NCBI RefSeq assembly: GCF_001046635.1
Contig: NZ_KQ130452.1
Span: forward strand, 253,001-317,000
DNA length: 64,000 nucleotides
Direction of reading: 5' to 3'
From: Novosphingobium barchaimii LL02
Lineage (GTDB): Bacteria; Pseudomonadota; Alphaproteobacteria; Sphingomonadales; Sphingomonadaceae
How positions within the stretch are numbered: position 1 is the first letter of the stretch; every line of letters starts with the position of its first letter. The notes beneath the pieces were generated by a model that saw nothing but the letters and a program-made list of their open reading frames with translations, made no database searches and was not told the origin of the DNA. Shown in pieces: positions 52,383 through 62,406 of the stretch. The position numbers were made by a program, and so were the translations under genes.

Positions 52383-52410
52383 ATTGCATGGCGGCGTAAA
52401 CACCCCATAT
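52383..52410 (+). promoter_or_regulatory. candidate heat-shock (RpoH) promoter of lon
   Basis: CCCCATAT at 52403-52410 matches the sigma-32 minus 10 consensus. ATTGCAT at 52383-52389, 13 bases upstream, matches the minus 35 element in the TTG core. The expected start site would lie about 40 bases before the lon ATG. lon is a classic sigma-32 gene. Consensus match only. Confidence 0.5.
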
Positions 52411-52460
52411 TCTGAGCAAGAGCCGGGGCGCGCCGACAGGTCAAGCCCCGCGCGTGATGA

Positions 52461-54872
52461 ATGGATACTGCCTTGAACCTGCTTCCTCTTCTGCCTCTGC
52501 GTGATATCGTCGTCTTCCCGGGTATGGTCGTGCCTCTCTTCGTCGGCCGTGAGAAATCCGTGGCCGCGCTTGAGGCGGCGATGGCCGGCAACAAGGATAT
52601 TTTCCTTCTTGCGCAGCTGGATCCCGGCTGTGACGACCCCGACAGGGATGACCTTTACGACACCGGTGTGGTCGCCAGCGTCCTGCAGCTTCTGAAGCTG
52701 CCGGACGGTACCGTGCGTGTGCTGGTCGAAGGTCAGGACCGCGCCCGCCTCGAATCGCTGCGCACCGAGCAGACCGAAGAAGGCGAGATGTTGGTCGCCG
52801 GGGTCGAGATGATCGACCCGGTCGCGGCTGACGGCACCGAAACCGAAGCGATGATGCGCACCGTCGTCGACCAGTTCGGCGAATATGCCAAGCTCAACAA
52901 GAAGCTGAGCCAGGACGCCGGTGAACAGCTGGGCGACATCGAGGATGCGGCCAAGCTGGCCGACACCGTCGCCGCTCAGCTTTCCGCCAAGGTGTCCGAC
53001 AAACAGGCCGTGCTGTCCGAGCCCGATCCGCTCAAGCGTCTCGAGATGGTCTATTCCTTCATGGAAGGCGAACTCGGTGTCCTGCAGGTAGAGCGCAAGA
53101 TTCGCGGCCGCGTGAAGCGCCAGATGGAAAAGACCCAGCGCGAGTATTACCTCAACGAACAGCTCAAGGCGATCCAGTCCGAACTGGGCGGCGGCGAAGG
53201 CGATGAGGGCAATGAACTTCAGGAACTGGCGGAGCGTATCGAAAAGACGCGTCTTTCCAGGGAAGCCAAGGAAAAGGCCGTCGGCGAGCTGAAGAAGCTG
53301 CGTTCGATGCAGCCGATGAGCGCCGAGGCGACCGTCATACGCAACTACCTCGATGTCCTGCTCGGCCTGCCTTGGGGCAAGAAGAGCAAGCTCAAGCGCG
53401 ATATTTCCACCGCGCAGGACATTCTCGACGCCGATCACTATGCGCTCGACAAGGTCAAGGACCGCATCATCGAGTATCTTGCCGTGCAGGCGCGTACCAA
53501 CAAGCTGAAGGGCCCCATCCTGTGCCTCGTCGGACCGCCGGGCGTGGGCAAGACCTCGCTGGGCAAGTCGATAGCCAAGGCGACGGGGCGTGAATTCATC
53601 CGTCAGTCGCTGGGCGGCGTGCGCGACGAGGCCGAGATTCGTGGACACCGCCGCACGTACATCGGCTCGCTCCCGGGCAAGATCGTGACCAACTTGCGCA
53701 AGGCCGGCAAATCCAACCCGCTGTTCCTGCTCGACGAGATCGACAAGCTGGGCCAGGATTTCCGCGGCGATCCGGCATCGGCGCTGCTCGAAGTGCTCGA
53801 CCCCGAACAGAACGCCAAGTTCCAGGATCATTATCTGGAACTCGATATCGACCTTTCGGACGTGATGTTCGTGTGCACCGCGAACAGCCTTAACCTGCCG
53901 CAGCCGCTGCTTGACCGTATGGAGATCATCCGCCTCGAAGGGTACACCGAGGACGAGAAGGTCGAAATCGCCGAACGTCACCTGATCGAAAAGCAGGTGG
54001 AAGCCCATGGCCTGAAGAAGGGTGAGTTCACGCTGACACAGGACGGCCTGCGCGATCTGATCCGCTATTACACCCGCGAGGCCGGCGTGCGTACGCTGGA
54101 GCGCGAGATTGCCCGGCTGGCGCGCAAGTCGCTACGCCAGATTCTCGAAGGCAAAGCCACCGCAGTCATCATCACCGCCGAGAACCTTTCCGATTTTGCC
54201 GGCGTGCGGAAATACCGCCATGGCATGGGTGAGGAAGAGCATCAGGTCGGTGCGGTTACTGGCCTTGCCTGGACGGAAGTCGGCGGTGAGCTGCTCACGA
54301 TCGAGAGCGTGACTGTGCCCGGCAAGGGCCAGATCAAGGCGACCGGCAAATTGGGCGACGTGATGAGCGAATCTATTCAGGCCGCTTACAGCTTCGTGAA
54401 GGCGCGCTCTCCCGCCTACGGCATCAAGCCGTCGGTAATCCAGAAGAAGGACATTCACATTCACCTTCCCGAAGGTGCGGTCCCCAAGGACGGTCCTTCG
54501 GCGGGCGTCGGCATGGTCACGTCGATCGTTTCGACGCTGACTGGAACGCCAGTGCGCAAGGACGTCGCAATGACCGGCGAAGTTACCCTGCGCGGACGGG
54601 TGTTGCCGATTGGCGGCCTCAAGGAAAAGCTGCTCGCGGCGCTTCGCGGGGGTATCACCACGGTGCTGATCCCCGAGGAAAACCGCAAGGACCTCGCCGA
54701 AATTCCCGATAACGTGAAGGAGGGGCTGGAGATCATCCCCGTGTCTCACGTCGATGAGGTGCTGGCCAAGGCGCTGACCGAACCGCTCACCGCGATCGAA
54801 TGGACAGAGGCAGATGAACTGGCCGCCGCACCCGCCCCGCACGCTGCGTCGACGAGTGCCACTGCGCACTGA
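52461..54872 (+). CDS. lon: ATP-dependent protease Lon
   Basis: An 803-residue LonA protease. The N-terminal substrate domain starts [20 protein letters not shown], Walker A is GPPGVGKT at 358-365, and the protease domain has the dyad S680 ([10 protein letters not shown]) and K723 (PIGGLKEK). All essential residues are present. The tail past residue 785 is Ala/Pro-rich. It degrades misfolded and regulatory proteins in the cytoplasm and is probably heat induced by the promoter noted upstream. Confidence 0.97.
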   Translation: MDTALNLLPLLPLRDIVVFPGMVVPLFVGREKSVAALEAAMAGNKDIFLLAQLDPGCDDPDRDDLYDTGVVASVLQLLKLPDGTVRVLVEGQDRARLESLRTEQTEEGEMLVAGVEMIDPVAADGTETEAMMRTVVDQFGEYAKLNKKLSQDAGEQLGDIEDAAKLADTVAAQLSAKVSDKQAVLSEPDPLKRLEMVYSFMEGELGVLQVERKIRGRVKRQMEKTQREYYLNEQLKAIQSELGGGEGDEGNELQELAERIEKTRLSREAKEKAVGELKKLRSMQPMSAEATVIRNYLDVLLGLPWGKKSKLKRDISTAQDILDADHYALDKVKDRIIEYLAVQARTNKLKGPILCLVGPPGVGKTSLGKSIAKATGREFIRQSLGGVRDEAEIRGHRRTYIGSLPGKIVTNLRKAGKSNPLFLLDEIDKLGQDFRGDPASALLEVLDPEQNAKFQDHYLELDIDLSDVMFVCTANSLNLPQPLLDRMEIIRLEGYTEDEKVEIAERHLIEKQVEAHGLKKGEFTLTQDGLRDLIRYYTREAGVRTLEREIARLARKSLRQILEGKATAVIITAENLSDFAGVRKYRHGMGEEEHQVGAVTGLAWTEVGGELLTIESVTVPGKGQIKATGKLGDVMSESIQAAYSFVKARSPAYGIKPSVIQKKDIHIHLPEGAVPKDGPSAGVGMVTSIVSTLTGTPVRKDVAMTGEVTLRGRVLPIGGLKEKLLAALRGGITTVLIPEENRKDLAEIPDNVKEGLEIIPVSHVDEVLAKALTEPLTAIEWTEADELAAAPAPHAASTSATAH

Positions 54873-54901
54873 CGCGCTACCGGAACAGCCGGGAATTGAG
54901 G

Positions 54902-54935
54902 AAGGGCGCCGGGCAATCCGGCGCCCTTTGTCTTT
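54902..54935 (+). terminator. lon intrinsic terminator
   Basis: AAGGGCGCCGG and CCGGCGCCCTT are perfect 11-base arms around a GCAAT loop, followed by TGTCTTT. It lies 29 bases after the lon stop. Confidence 0.85.
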
Positions 54936-55092
54936 GCAAGAAGACTATATTGATAGTATAAATAAAATTCCGAAATCATTTCGTAATTTATTTTATTCTT
55001 AACACAATTTGCCATTGCCTGGGCGGGTTACCCAAATTGACGGCTTTCGCGGTGTGAAGTAATCTTCGTATGACAACTTGCGGGGGTGGCAG

Positions 55093-56454
55093 ATGGCGAG
55101 CGAAGCGGTGGAACTCGGCCCGGTTCGAGGACGGGCGCGGATCGATGTTCTCGATGTGATGCGCGGGATCGCGATCTTGGGCATCCTTTACATGAACATC
55201 CCTTACATGGGCACGAACGTGGTTTCGTGGATGGGCGACATTCGCCGCCTGTCGTGGTCGGGGGCAGATCAGACGACCTGGGCAACTATCGCGATCTTCT
55301 GGGACGGCACCCAGCGCGGCCTGTTCGAATTCCTGTTCGGTACTGGGGTTATGGTGTTCACCGCCAAGGCCATGCACCCCGATGACCGGGTCGCGGTGGC
55401 GGATCTTTATTATCGCCGCAACCTCCTGCTTGTCGCTTTCGGCCTGATCGACATCTTCGTAATCGCCTGGATCGGCGACATTCTGTTGGCCTACGGGCTT
55501 TCCGCGCTGTTTCTGTTTCCTTTCCGCAAGGCGCCGGCCAAGGCGCTGCTGGCGATGGGCATGGGCTTCGCCGCATTCGTCGCCGTCAGCGGCGCGATCG
55601 AGTACGACGAGCGGATCGAGACGATCCATAAGGTCGAGGCACTTGAGGCAAAGCAGGCGCAAGGCGCAAAGCTGAACGAGGCAGACACGAAGACCCTTTC
55701 CGACTGGCAGGAAAAGCGCGATGCCCATGATCTTTCAAAGCCGCCGAGCAAGAAGGCGCAGGCCATGATCGATGCCGAACGCAGGGCCCATGTCGCGGGC
55801 CCCTGGGTTTTCCTCAAGAACAATTGGGGCGTGTGGAACAAGGTCTTCGGCGACGGCAACGGCACATTTTTCACGGTGCTGGAGGCGGTGTGCGCAATGT
55901 TTATCGGCATGGCGCTGTGGAAGTGGGGCGTGATCCAGGGGGAGCGATCGATAGGCTTCTATGCGGTGACCGCGATCGCGGCCTATGCGTTGGGCTGTGG
56001 ACTGCGCGCATGGGGCGTGGCGGAGATATTCCGTTTCGATCTGGCGCCCAAGCCGAACTGGATTACCGATGAGTTCGCGCGCCTTGCCGTCACGCTTGGC
56101 CATGTCGCACTGTTCAATTTGGTAATGAAGACGGTTGCGGGCCGCTCGCTGCTGAGGCCGTTCAAGGCGGTGGGGCGGATGGCCTTCTCGATCTATGTGC
56201 TGACCAGCGTGGTGACGCTCTGGCTCATTTTCGCGCCTTGGGGCCTGGATCTGTGGGACAGGTTCGGCTGGGCCCAGCTTGCCCTTGCGGCGAGCGTGAT
56301 CAACGCATTCATGCTGGTGTTCGCCAATGTCTGGATGCGCTTCTACGTCAGCGGGCCTCTGGAATGGGTTTGGCGTTCGCTGGCCTATGGCAGGCGTCAG
56401 CCTTTCGTGCGCGGCCCGGTCAAACCGTCCATAGGCACGCTCGCCCCGGCCTGA
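55093..56454 (+). CDS. DUF418 domain membrane protein
   Basis: A 453-residue multi-helix protein. It opens GRARIDVLDVMRGIAILGIL, the conserved start of DUF418/heparan-acetyltransferase-like proteins, and later has GRMAFSIYVLTSVVTLWLIF and the final GPLEWVWRSLAYGRRQPF, both family marks. A helical loop near residues 185-230 is charged. The ATG has GGGGTGG upstream. The family is thought to act in acyl transfer or transport across the membrane, but no substrate is known. Stands alone. Confidence 0.9.
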   Translation: MASEAVELGPVRGRARIDVLDVMRGIAILGILYMNIPYMGTNVVSWMGDIRRLSWSGADQTTWATIAIFWDGTQRGLFEFLFGTGVMVFTAKAMHPDDRVAVADLYYRRNLLLVAFGLIDIFVIAWIGDILLAYGLSALFLFPFRKAPAKALLAMGMGFAAFVAVSGAIEYDERIETIHKVEALEAKQAQGAKLNEADTKTLSDWQEKRDAHDLSKPPSKKAQAMIDAERRAHVAGPWVFLKNNWGVWNKVFGDGNGTFFTVLEAVCAMFIGMALWKWGVIQGERSIGFYAVTAIAAYALGCGLRAWGVAEIFRFDLAPKPNWITDEFARLAVTLGHVALFNLVMKTVAGRSLLRPFKAVGRMAFSIYVLTSVVTLWLIFAPWGLDLWDRFGWAQLALAASVINAFMLVFANVWMRFYVSGPLEWVWRSLAYGRRQPFVRGPVKPSIGTLAPA

Positions 56455-56557
56455 AGGAAAGGGCGATGCCGGGGCGGCGCTTGCCCTGCGCGTAGTCTGG
56501 CTGTAACCCGCCGCCTTCATACAGGCGCCGTTCGTGCGCTGCTGGAAGGATATTGCC

Positions 56558-57583
56558 ATGGGTTACCGGGTTGTCGTCGTAGGCGCGACGGGGAATGTCG
56601 GGCGCGAAATCGTCAACATCCTGGCCGAGCGCGAATTTCCCGCAGACGAGATCGCCGTACTGGCATCGTCGCGTTCCATCGGGACAGAGATGGAATACGG
56701 CGACACCGGCCGCATGCTCAAGGTCAAGAACCTCGATCACTTCGACTTCACCGGCTGGGACATAGCGCTGTTTGCTGCCGGATCGGAAGCGACCAGGATC
56801 CATGCCCCGCGCGCTGCATCGCAGGGCTGCGTGGTGATCGACAACTCGTCGCTCTACCGCATGGACCCTGACGTGCCGCTGGTGGTGCCCGAGGTGAACC
56901 CCGATGCGATCGCCGGCTACAAGGCCCGCAACATCATAGCCAACCCCAACTGCTCGACCGCGCAGATGGTGGTCGCGCTCAAGCCGCTGCATGACAAGGC
57001 GAAGATCAAGCGCGTCGTCGTCTCCACCTACCAGTCGGTTTCCGGCGCAGGCAAGGACGGCATGGACGAGCTGTTCGAGCAGAGCCGCGCGATCTTCGTG
57101 GGCGACTCGGTCGAGCCGCGCAAGTTCACCAAGCAGATCGCTTTCAACGTGATCCCGCACATCGACGTTTTCCTGGATGACGGCTCCACCAAGGAAGAGT
57201 GGAAGATGGTGGTCGAGACCAAGAAGATCCTTGACCCCAAGATCAAGGTGCAGGCGACCTGCGTGCGCGTGCCGGTGTTCGTCGGCCACTCCGAATCGCT
57301 GAACATCGAGTTCGAAAACGAGATTTCCGCCACCGAGGCACAGGACATCCTGCGTGAGGCGCCGGGCGTGATGCTCGTCGACAAGCGTGAGGACGGTGGA
57401 TACGTCACACCGGTAGAGGCCGTGGGCGACGGCGCCACTTACATCAGCCGCGTGCGCGAAGACCCGACGGTCGAGAACGGGCTGGCGCTGTGGTGCGTCT
57501 CGGACAACCTGCGCAAGGGTGCGGCGCTCAACGCGGTACAGATCGCGGAACTGCTGGGCCGCCGCCACCTCAAGAAGGGCTGA
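56558..57583 (+). CDS. asd: aspartate-semialdehyde dehydrogenase
   Basis: A 341-residue enzyme. VVVVGATGNVGREIVNIL binds NADP, NPNCSTAQMVVAL holds the catalytic cysteine, and VGHSESLNIEFENEISATEA includes the active-site histidine region. It makes aspartate semialdehyde for Lys, Thr, Met and diaminopimelate synthesis. GGAAGGA precedes the ATG at good spacing. A perfect hairpin follows. Single gene here. Confidence 0.96.
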   Translation: MGYRVVVVGATGNVGREIVNILAEREFPADEIAVLASSRSIGTEMEYGDTGRMLKVKNLDHFDFTGWDIALFAAGSEATRIHAPRAASQGCVVIDNSSLYRMDPDVPLVVPEVNPDAIAGYKARNIIANPNCSTAQMVVALKPLHDKAKIKRVVVSTYQSVSGAGKDGMDELFEQSRAIFVGDSVEPRKFTKQIAFNVIPHIDVFLDDGSTKEEWKMVVETKKILDPKIKVQATCVRVPVFVGHSESLNIEFENEISATEAQDILREAPGVMLVDKREDGGYVTPVEAVGDGATYISRVREDPTVENGLALWCVSDNLRKGAALNAVQIAELLGRRHLKKG

Positions 57584-57589
57584 GTTTTC

Positions 57590-57625
57590 GCGCACCGGGC
57601 CGGTTGAAAAGCCGGCCCGGTGCGC
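57590..57625 (+). terminator. asd terminator-like hairpin
   Basis: GCGCACCGGGCCGG and CCGGCCCGGTGCGC are perfect 14-base arms around an eight-base loop, seven bases after the asd stop. No T run follows, but the TTTTC before the first arm could serve the opposite strand. Confidence 0.65.
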
Positions 57626-57660
57626 GCACCTAAGCCTCTCAGGATTCATGGGAGGTTTGC

Positions 57661-58197
57661 GTGGACGCAGTTGAAACGAAGAAGGCGCTGGAATTGCTCG
57701 CTAGCCGGCTCACGACCCTGTCCGGTATTCTGGACAAGTCCGAAGCGGCGGACGGAGCGAACCTCGACGATCTGGCCGCCGCGCGTCTGGCCGAGGACAT
57801 GCACCCGCTGTCATGGCAGGTTTCTGCGGTCTGCACGCAGGCGCAGCAGTTCCTGGACTGGTGCCATGGCGAGGAGCAGCCCAATGTGGTCGGTTCTATC
57901 ACCGGATGGAGCGCGGCGCGCGGCGTGCTTGCCGATACGCTTGCCAAGGTCAACGCCGCCGCCGCTGAGGAGATCGCGGCGCCGGCGGAAAAGCGCATCA
58001 CGATCGCGCAGATGGGCGTTTACGTCGATCTGACGGCGCAGCGCTATCTTGACGACTGGATCCTGCCGAACCTCTACTTCCACCTCAGCATCGCCTATGC
58101 GGTCCTGCGGATGAAGGGCTCGCCGCTGGGCAAGGGCGAATTCATGCAGCACATTCTGGGAGACCTCCGACCGATCCCGGCGGAAGCGCAGGCATGA
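57661..58197 (+). CDS. DUF1993 family protein
   Basis: A 178-residue protein predicted largely helical: LSGILDKSEAADGANLDDLA, SWQVSAVCTQAQQFLDWC, and the C-terminal block NLYFHLSIAYAVLRMKGSPL with GKGEFMQHILG, which is the DUF1993 signature (DinB-like fold). No role is established for the family. It begins at GTG with GGGAGG upstream, and its stop overlaps the start of the next gene by four bases, so the two are co-translated. Confidence 0.88.
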   Translation: MDAVETKKALELLASRLTTLSGILDKSEAADGANLDDLAAARLAEDMHPLSWQVSAVCTQAQQFLDWCHGEEQPNVVGSITGWSAARGVLADTLAKVNAAAAEEIAAPAEKRITIAQMGVYVDLTAQRYLDDWILPNLYFHLSIAYAVLRMKGSPLGKGEFMQHILGDLRPIPAEAQA

Positions 58198-58637
58198 TCC
58201 AGAGCATGACGGGCGGCTGCCAGTGCGGCCGCATCCGTTATACAGCGCAAGTGGAACCGGAAAAGGCGTACTTGTGTCACTGCAAAATGTGCCGCAAGGC
58301 GACCGGCGGCGTGTCCATCGCCTTTGCCAATGCGCCGCATGACAAAGTGACATGGCACACCGAGCCGGACTGGTACCAGTCCTCGCCGATCGCGCATCGC
58401 CCGTTCTGCTCTCATTGCGGTACGCCCCTGGGGTTCGCGTTCCTGGAGGGCGGCAATCTGGATCTGACCGTGGGCAGCTTCGACGATCCTTCGCCTTTTC
58501 GCCCCAGCCAGAACTACGCGATCGAAAGCATGTTGACCGCCTGGGCGGACGTGCGGCACTTGCCGGGCACCGCCAGCGCGGAAAATCCCAACGTGGTGAA
58601 ACGATGGCAGGCGGCAGGGCTGAAGCTGCCCGATTGA
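58194..58637 (+). CDS. GFA family zinc protein (glutathione-dependent formaldehyde-activating enzyme-like)
   Basis: A 147-residue protein with the GFA/CENP-V cysteine pattern: GGCQCGRIRY, LCHCKMCRKATGG and FCSHCGTPLGF, which bind zinc. The family name comes from an enzyme that joins glutathione and formaldehyde, but most members have unknown substrates. Length is normal. It is translationally coupled to the DUF1993 gene and 27 bp before a hydrolase gene. Confidence 0.92.
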   Translation: MIQSMTGGCQCGRIRYTAQVEPEKAYLCHCKMCRKATGGVSIAFANAPHDKVTWHTEPDWYQSSPIAHRPFCSHCGTPLGFAFLEGGNLDLTVGSFDDPSPFRPSQNYAIESMLTAWADVRHLPGTASAENPNVVKRWQAAGLKLPD

Positions 58638-58664
58638 CCACCCTGATTTTGAGCGAGTTTGCCA

Positions 58665-59423
58665 GTGACTGATGTGAAGACCGAGTTCGTCGAAGGTTTC
58701 GGCGGCGCGAAGTTGGCGGTTCATTCGCTGGGAGACGCCGGCGGGCGGCCGCTGCTGCTGCTCCACGGACTGTTTTCCAGCGCCGAGGTGAACTGGATCA
58801 AGTTCGGCAGTGCTCGCATCCTTTCCGATGCCGGGTTCGAAGTCTTCATGCCGGACCTGCGAGCGCATGCACAGAGCGACGGGCCGCACGATCCGGCTGC
58901 TTATCCAGCCGACGTGCTGGTGCAGGACCTGCAAGCCGTGGTCACCGCGCTGTCCTTGCGCGATTATGATCTCGGCGGCTTCTCGTTGGGTTCGCGCACG
59001 GCGGTACGGGGCGTTCTGGCGGGCCTTGCGCCGCGCAAGCTGGTGCTGGGCGGCATGGGCCTTACCGGCCTCTCCGGCTGGGCGCGGCGCAGCGCGCATT
59101 TCGTGGACGCCATCGACCGTTTCGGCACCATCGAGCGGGGTGACAAGGCGTTCGTCGCGCAGGCTTTCATGAAGACGATGAAGATCGACCGGGTTGCCGC
59201 GCGGCTGCTGCTGGGCTCCGTGGACGATACTTCGGCCGATGCCATCACGCAGGTGACGATGCCGACGCTATGCGTGTGCGGCGCCGAGGACCACGACAAC
59301 GGTTCAGCGCAGGAACTGGCCGCGGCGCTGCCGCACGGGAGCTATGCCGAGACGCCCGGCAACCACATGTCGTCGGTGACTTTCAAGGACATGGGGCGCG
59401 CAATCGCGGAGTTCCTGGCCTGA
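58665..59423 (+). CDS. alpha/beta hydrolase
   Basis: A 252-residue hydrolase: LLLLHGLFSSAEVNWIKFGS oxyanion region, nucleophile elbow GGFSLGSR with serine, acid in CGAEDHDNGS and base histidine in TPGNHMSSV. No signal peptide. The start codon is GTG; a TTG two codons upstream is less likely given GAGCGAG seven bases before the GTG. Substrate unknown. Same strand and close spacing suggest an operon with the DUF1993 and GFA genes. Confidence 0.9.
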   Translation: MTDVKTEFVEGFGGAKLAVHSLGDAGGRPLLLLHGLFSSAEVNWIKFGSARILSDAGFEVFMPDLRAHAQSDGPHDPAAYPADVLVQDLQAVVTALSLRDYDLGGFSLGSRTAVRGVLAGLAPRKLVLGGMGLTGLSGWARRSAHFVDAIDRFGTIERGDKAFVAQAFMKTMKIDRVAARLLLGSVDDTSADAITQVTMPTLCVCGAEDHDNGSAQELAAALPHGSYAETPGNHMSSVTFKDMGRAIAEFLA

Positions 59424-59588
59424 GTTCGCCTGGCCCACGATTAGGGTAACGCTAGAACAGCGGACAGCATGTGAACCGGCGCTGCCTTGCGGCTTCGGTC
59501 ACGGCCGGGGAAATCCGCTCGCCCATGTTGATCTGCGGCCATTGCAGGCTAGTCTCCGGCCCATTCAAAAGGTCAGAGAGGTTCCCCC

Positions 59589-61433
59589 ATGAAGTTCGCT
59601 TCCACCGCGCTGGCAGCGCTTGCCGCCAGCCTGTCGTTCGCCGCCGTGCCGGCGCTTGCTCAAGGGGCGGCGCAGGCAGCGCCCGCCTATCCGCTGACCG
59701 CCGAGGGCGCCGCCAGGTTCGTAGCCGATGCGGAGAAGGACCTGTCCGACTTCTCTCTCGACAACAATCGCACCAACTGGGTCAACTATACCAACATCAC
59801 CGAAGACACCGACGCGCTGGCCGCAAAGTCGAATGGTGACCTGACCGAAAAGCAGGTGAAGTACGCGGTCGAGGCGGCGAAGTTCGCGAAGGTTTCCGGG
59901 CTGGATGCCGACGTGTCGCGCAAGCTGGGCATCCTGCGCCAGGGCATCGTCCTGCCCGCGCCGACCACCCAGGGCGCGGCGGCCCAGCTCAGCGAGATCA
60001 CCACGCGCATGACCTCCACCTATGGCAAAGGCAAGGGAACGCTGGACGGCAAGCCGATCAACGGCTCCGACATCGAGGAGCAGATGGGCAACGCGGAGCG
60101 CACGCCCGCGCAGCTGGCAGAAATGTGGACCAGCTGGCACGACAACGTCGGCAAGCCGATGAAGGGCGACTACGTCAAGATGGTCGGCATCGCCAACGAA
60201 GGCGCGCGCGAGCTTGGCTATGCCGACGTTGGCGCGATGTGGCGTTCGGGCTACGACATGACGCCCGAGCAGTTCGCCGCCGAAACGCAGCGCTTGTGGA
60301 AGGAGACCAAGCCGCTCTACCTCGCGCTGCACACTTACGTGCGCCGCAAGCTGAACGAGAAGTACGGCGACGCCGTGCAGCCGCGCACTGGCCCGATCCG
60401 CGCCGACCTGCTGGGCAATATGTGGGCGCAGGAGTGGGGCAGCATTTACCCGCAGGTTGCACCGGCCGGGGCCGGTGACCTTGGCTACGACGTGGGCGAC
60501 CTGCTGAAAGCGCAGAAGAAGACGCCGGTGGACATGGTGAAGGCGGGCGAGGGCTTTTACTCGTCGCTCGGCTTCGATCCGCTGCCCGATACGTTCTGGA
60601 CCCGTTCGATGATCGTGAAGCCCGCCGACCGCGAGGTGATCTGCCACGCCTCGGCCTGGGACGTCGACAACAAGGACGACATCCGCATCAAGATGTGCAC
60701 CAAGGTGAACGCGGAAGACTTCACCACGATCCACCACGAACTGGGCCACAACTACTACCAGCGCGCCTACAACAAGCAGCCGTTCCTCTACCTCAACGGC
60801 GCCAACGACGGCTTCCATGAGGCGATCGGCGATTTCGTGGCGCTGTCGATCACCCCGCAGTACCTCGTGCAAATCGGGCTGCTCGATAAGACTAAAGTGC
60901 CCAGCGCCGACAAGGACACCGGCCTGCTGCTGCGCCAGGCGATGGACAAGGTGGCATTTCTGCCATTCGGCCTGCTGCTCGACCGTTACCGCTGGGGTAT
61001 TTTCGACGGAACCATCAAGCCCGCCGATTACAACAAGGCGTGGACGAAGATGCGCCTCGAATATCAGGGTATCACCCCGCCCTCGGCGCGGCCCGACGAT
61101 GCCTTCGATGCGGGCGCCAAGTACCACATCCCCGGCAACACGCCTTACACGCGCTATTTCCTGGCGCGCATCCTGCAGTTCCAGTTCTACCAAGCGGCGT
61201 GCAAACAGGCTGGCTGGAAGGGCCCGCTGCACCGCTGCAGCTTCTACGGCAACAAGCAGGTCGGCGCGAAGCTGAACACGATGCTGGCAATGGGTCAGTC
61301 CAAGCCCTGGCCCGAGGCGCTGAAGGTGTTCACCGGTTCGCCGCAGATGAGCGCCAAGCCGATGCTGGAATACTTCGCACCGCTCAAGAAGTGGCTCGAC
61401 GAGCAGAACAAGGGCGAGAAATCCGGCTGGTAG
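59589..61433 (+). CDS. M2 family zinc metallopeptidase (ACE-like peptidyl-dipeptidase)
   Basis: A 614-residue exported peptidase. A signal peptide (STALAALAASLSFAAVPALA) leads to a single M2 domain. The zinc motif is HHELGH with H383, E384 and H387, and the third ligand E411 lies in ANDGFHEAIGD. Length matches bacterial single-domain angiotensin-converting enzyme homologues, which remove C-terminal dipeptides in the periplasm. GAGAGG precedes the ATG. Its last 50 bases overlap the tail of a convergent sulfotransferase gene. Confidence 0.94.
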   Translation: MKFASTALAALAASLSFAAVPALAQGAAQAAPAYPLTAEGAARFVADAEKDLSDFSLDNNRTNWVNYTNITEDTDALAAKSNGDLTEKQVKYAVEAAKFAKVSGLDADVSRKLGILRQGIVLPAPTTQGAAAQLSEITTRMTSTYGKGKGTLDGKPINGSDIEEQMGNAERTPAQLAEMWTSWHDNVGKPMKGDYVKMVGIANEGARELGYADVGAMWRSGYDMTPEQFAAETQRLWKETKPLYLALHTYVRRKLNEKYGDAVQPRTGPIRADLLGNMWAQEWGSIYPQVAPAGAGDLGYDVGDLLKAQKKTPVDMVKAGEGFYSSLGFDPLPDTFWTRSMIVKPADREVICHASAWDVDNKDDIRIKMCTKVNAEDFTTIHHELGHNYYQRAYNKQPFLYLNGANDGFHEAIGDFVALSITPQYLVQIGLLDKTKVPSADKDTGLLLRQAMDKVAFLPFGLLLDRYRWGIFDGTIKPADYNKAWTKMRLEYQGITPPSARPDDAFDAGAKYHIPGNTPYTRYFLARILQFQFYQAACKQAGWKGPLHRCSFYGNKQVGAKLNTMLAMGQSKPWPEALKVFTGSPQMSAKPMLEYFAPLKKWLDEQNKGEKSGW

Positions 61434-62226
61434 TCAAACAGGCATTGCGCCACAACGCGAAGTCCGCAGCGTAGAAGTCCTTCACGAAGGCGTACTGGCT
61501 CGGACTGAGCGTTGGCGGCGCAGTGCCGGTGCGGCCGTTGAGGCGGGGCAGGTCGTCCAGCGCCGGCAGTCCCACGATTTGGCCAAGCCGGTCCAGCGCT
61601 TCGTAGGGAACCAGCCGGTCGATACGGCAGGCGCCCTCGGAGTCGGTGAGATACCAGCTTTGCGGGCGGAAGATGTGGTCGATGTTGAACGGGCTGCGTG
61701 CGCAGGCGAGATGGTCGATGGCGTCGTCTATGCCCTCGAACGCCTGATACCGCGCGTTGAACGGCCGGGCGACGCGCCGGTCGCGGGTGCCGCCATTGCT
61801 GGCATAGGCAAAGGCTGAAAGAAACCGCGCGACCGGATCGCGCACGATGGCGAAGCTGGGCAGGTCGAGCACATCAGGCGCGACCATGGCGTAATACCGC
61901 ACCGTCTCGTGCTTGATCTGTTGGCCATAAAGCTGTTCCGACACCGAGGTACCGGCGTTCTTGGGCACATGGATAAACAGCATCCCGCTGCCCCTGATGG
62001 TAGCGATGCGGTTCCGCCGCCGGGCATTGGGACGGTAGGGAATACGCGACCGGGCCATGCGCTCGGGAACGTCGCTGACGAGACGAACCCGGAAAGCGGA
62101 TGCGATCAGGCGATTGATGTGCGTTTTGGACGAGGTGGACTGGTGCATGACCGCGAGACTATCGAGCCCGTTTCGGCTGACGATTTCACAATGTTGCAGG
62201 AGGGGAAGAGGAAGACCTGGGACCAT
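61384..62226 (-). CDS. sulfotransferase family 2-type protein
   Basis: A 280-residue protein. The 5'-phosphosulfate loop reads FIHVPKNAGTSVSEQLYG near residues 84-101, and the 3'-phosphate motif reads FAIVRDPVARFLSAFAYA near 125-142, as in PAPS-dependent sulfotransferases. The C-terminal YAFVKDFYAADFALW is typical, followed by an unusual Ser/Arg/Cys tail encoded in the overlap with the M2 peptidase gene. The start has GGAGG nine bases upstream; an ATG 26 codons later is the alternative. Acceptor unknown. Confidence 0.87.
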   Translation of the reverse strand: MVPGLPLPLLQHCEIVSRNGLDSLAVMHQSTSSKTHINRLIASAFRVRLVSDVPERMARSRIPYRPNARRRNRIATIRGSGMLFIHVPKNAGTSVSEQLYGQQIKHETVRYYAMVAPDVLDLPSFAIVRDPVARFLSAFAYASNGGTRDRRVARPFNARYQAFEGIDDAIDHLACARSPFNIDHIFRPQSWYLTDSEGACRIDRLVPYEALDRLGQIVGLPALDDLPRLNGRTGTAPPTLSPSQYAFVKDFYAADFALWRNACLTTSRISRPCSARRATS

Positions 62227-62362
62227 TGCCCCAGACCTCCTTCAATGTTGAGGGTACGCATGCAGCCTCGTTTTGCGCCCGCTTATCTCCGGGAGTCATA
62301 TAGGCTGCGGCGGCAAGGCGTGCGCAAGGTTGCTGCACGCACTACGACGACAGTACAGGGGT

Positions 62363-62385
62363 CTGGGGCAACGGCCCCAGGTTTT
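62363..62385 (+). terminator. hairpin with T run between sulfotransferase and AMP nucleosidase genes
   Basis: CTGGGGC pairs with GCCCCAG around a four-base loop and is followed by TTTT on the plus strand. The flanking genes are both on the minus strand, so it would end stray plus-strand transcripts; as a hairpin it may also protect the 3' end of the AMP nucleosidase message. Confidence 0.45.
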
Positions 62386-62406
62386 CCCCTTAGTAGCCTG
62401 AACCCC

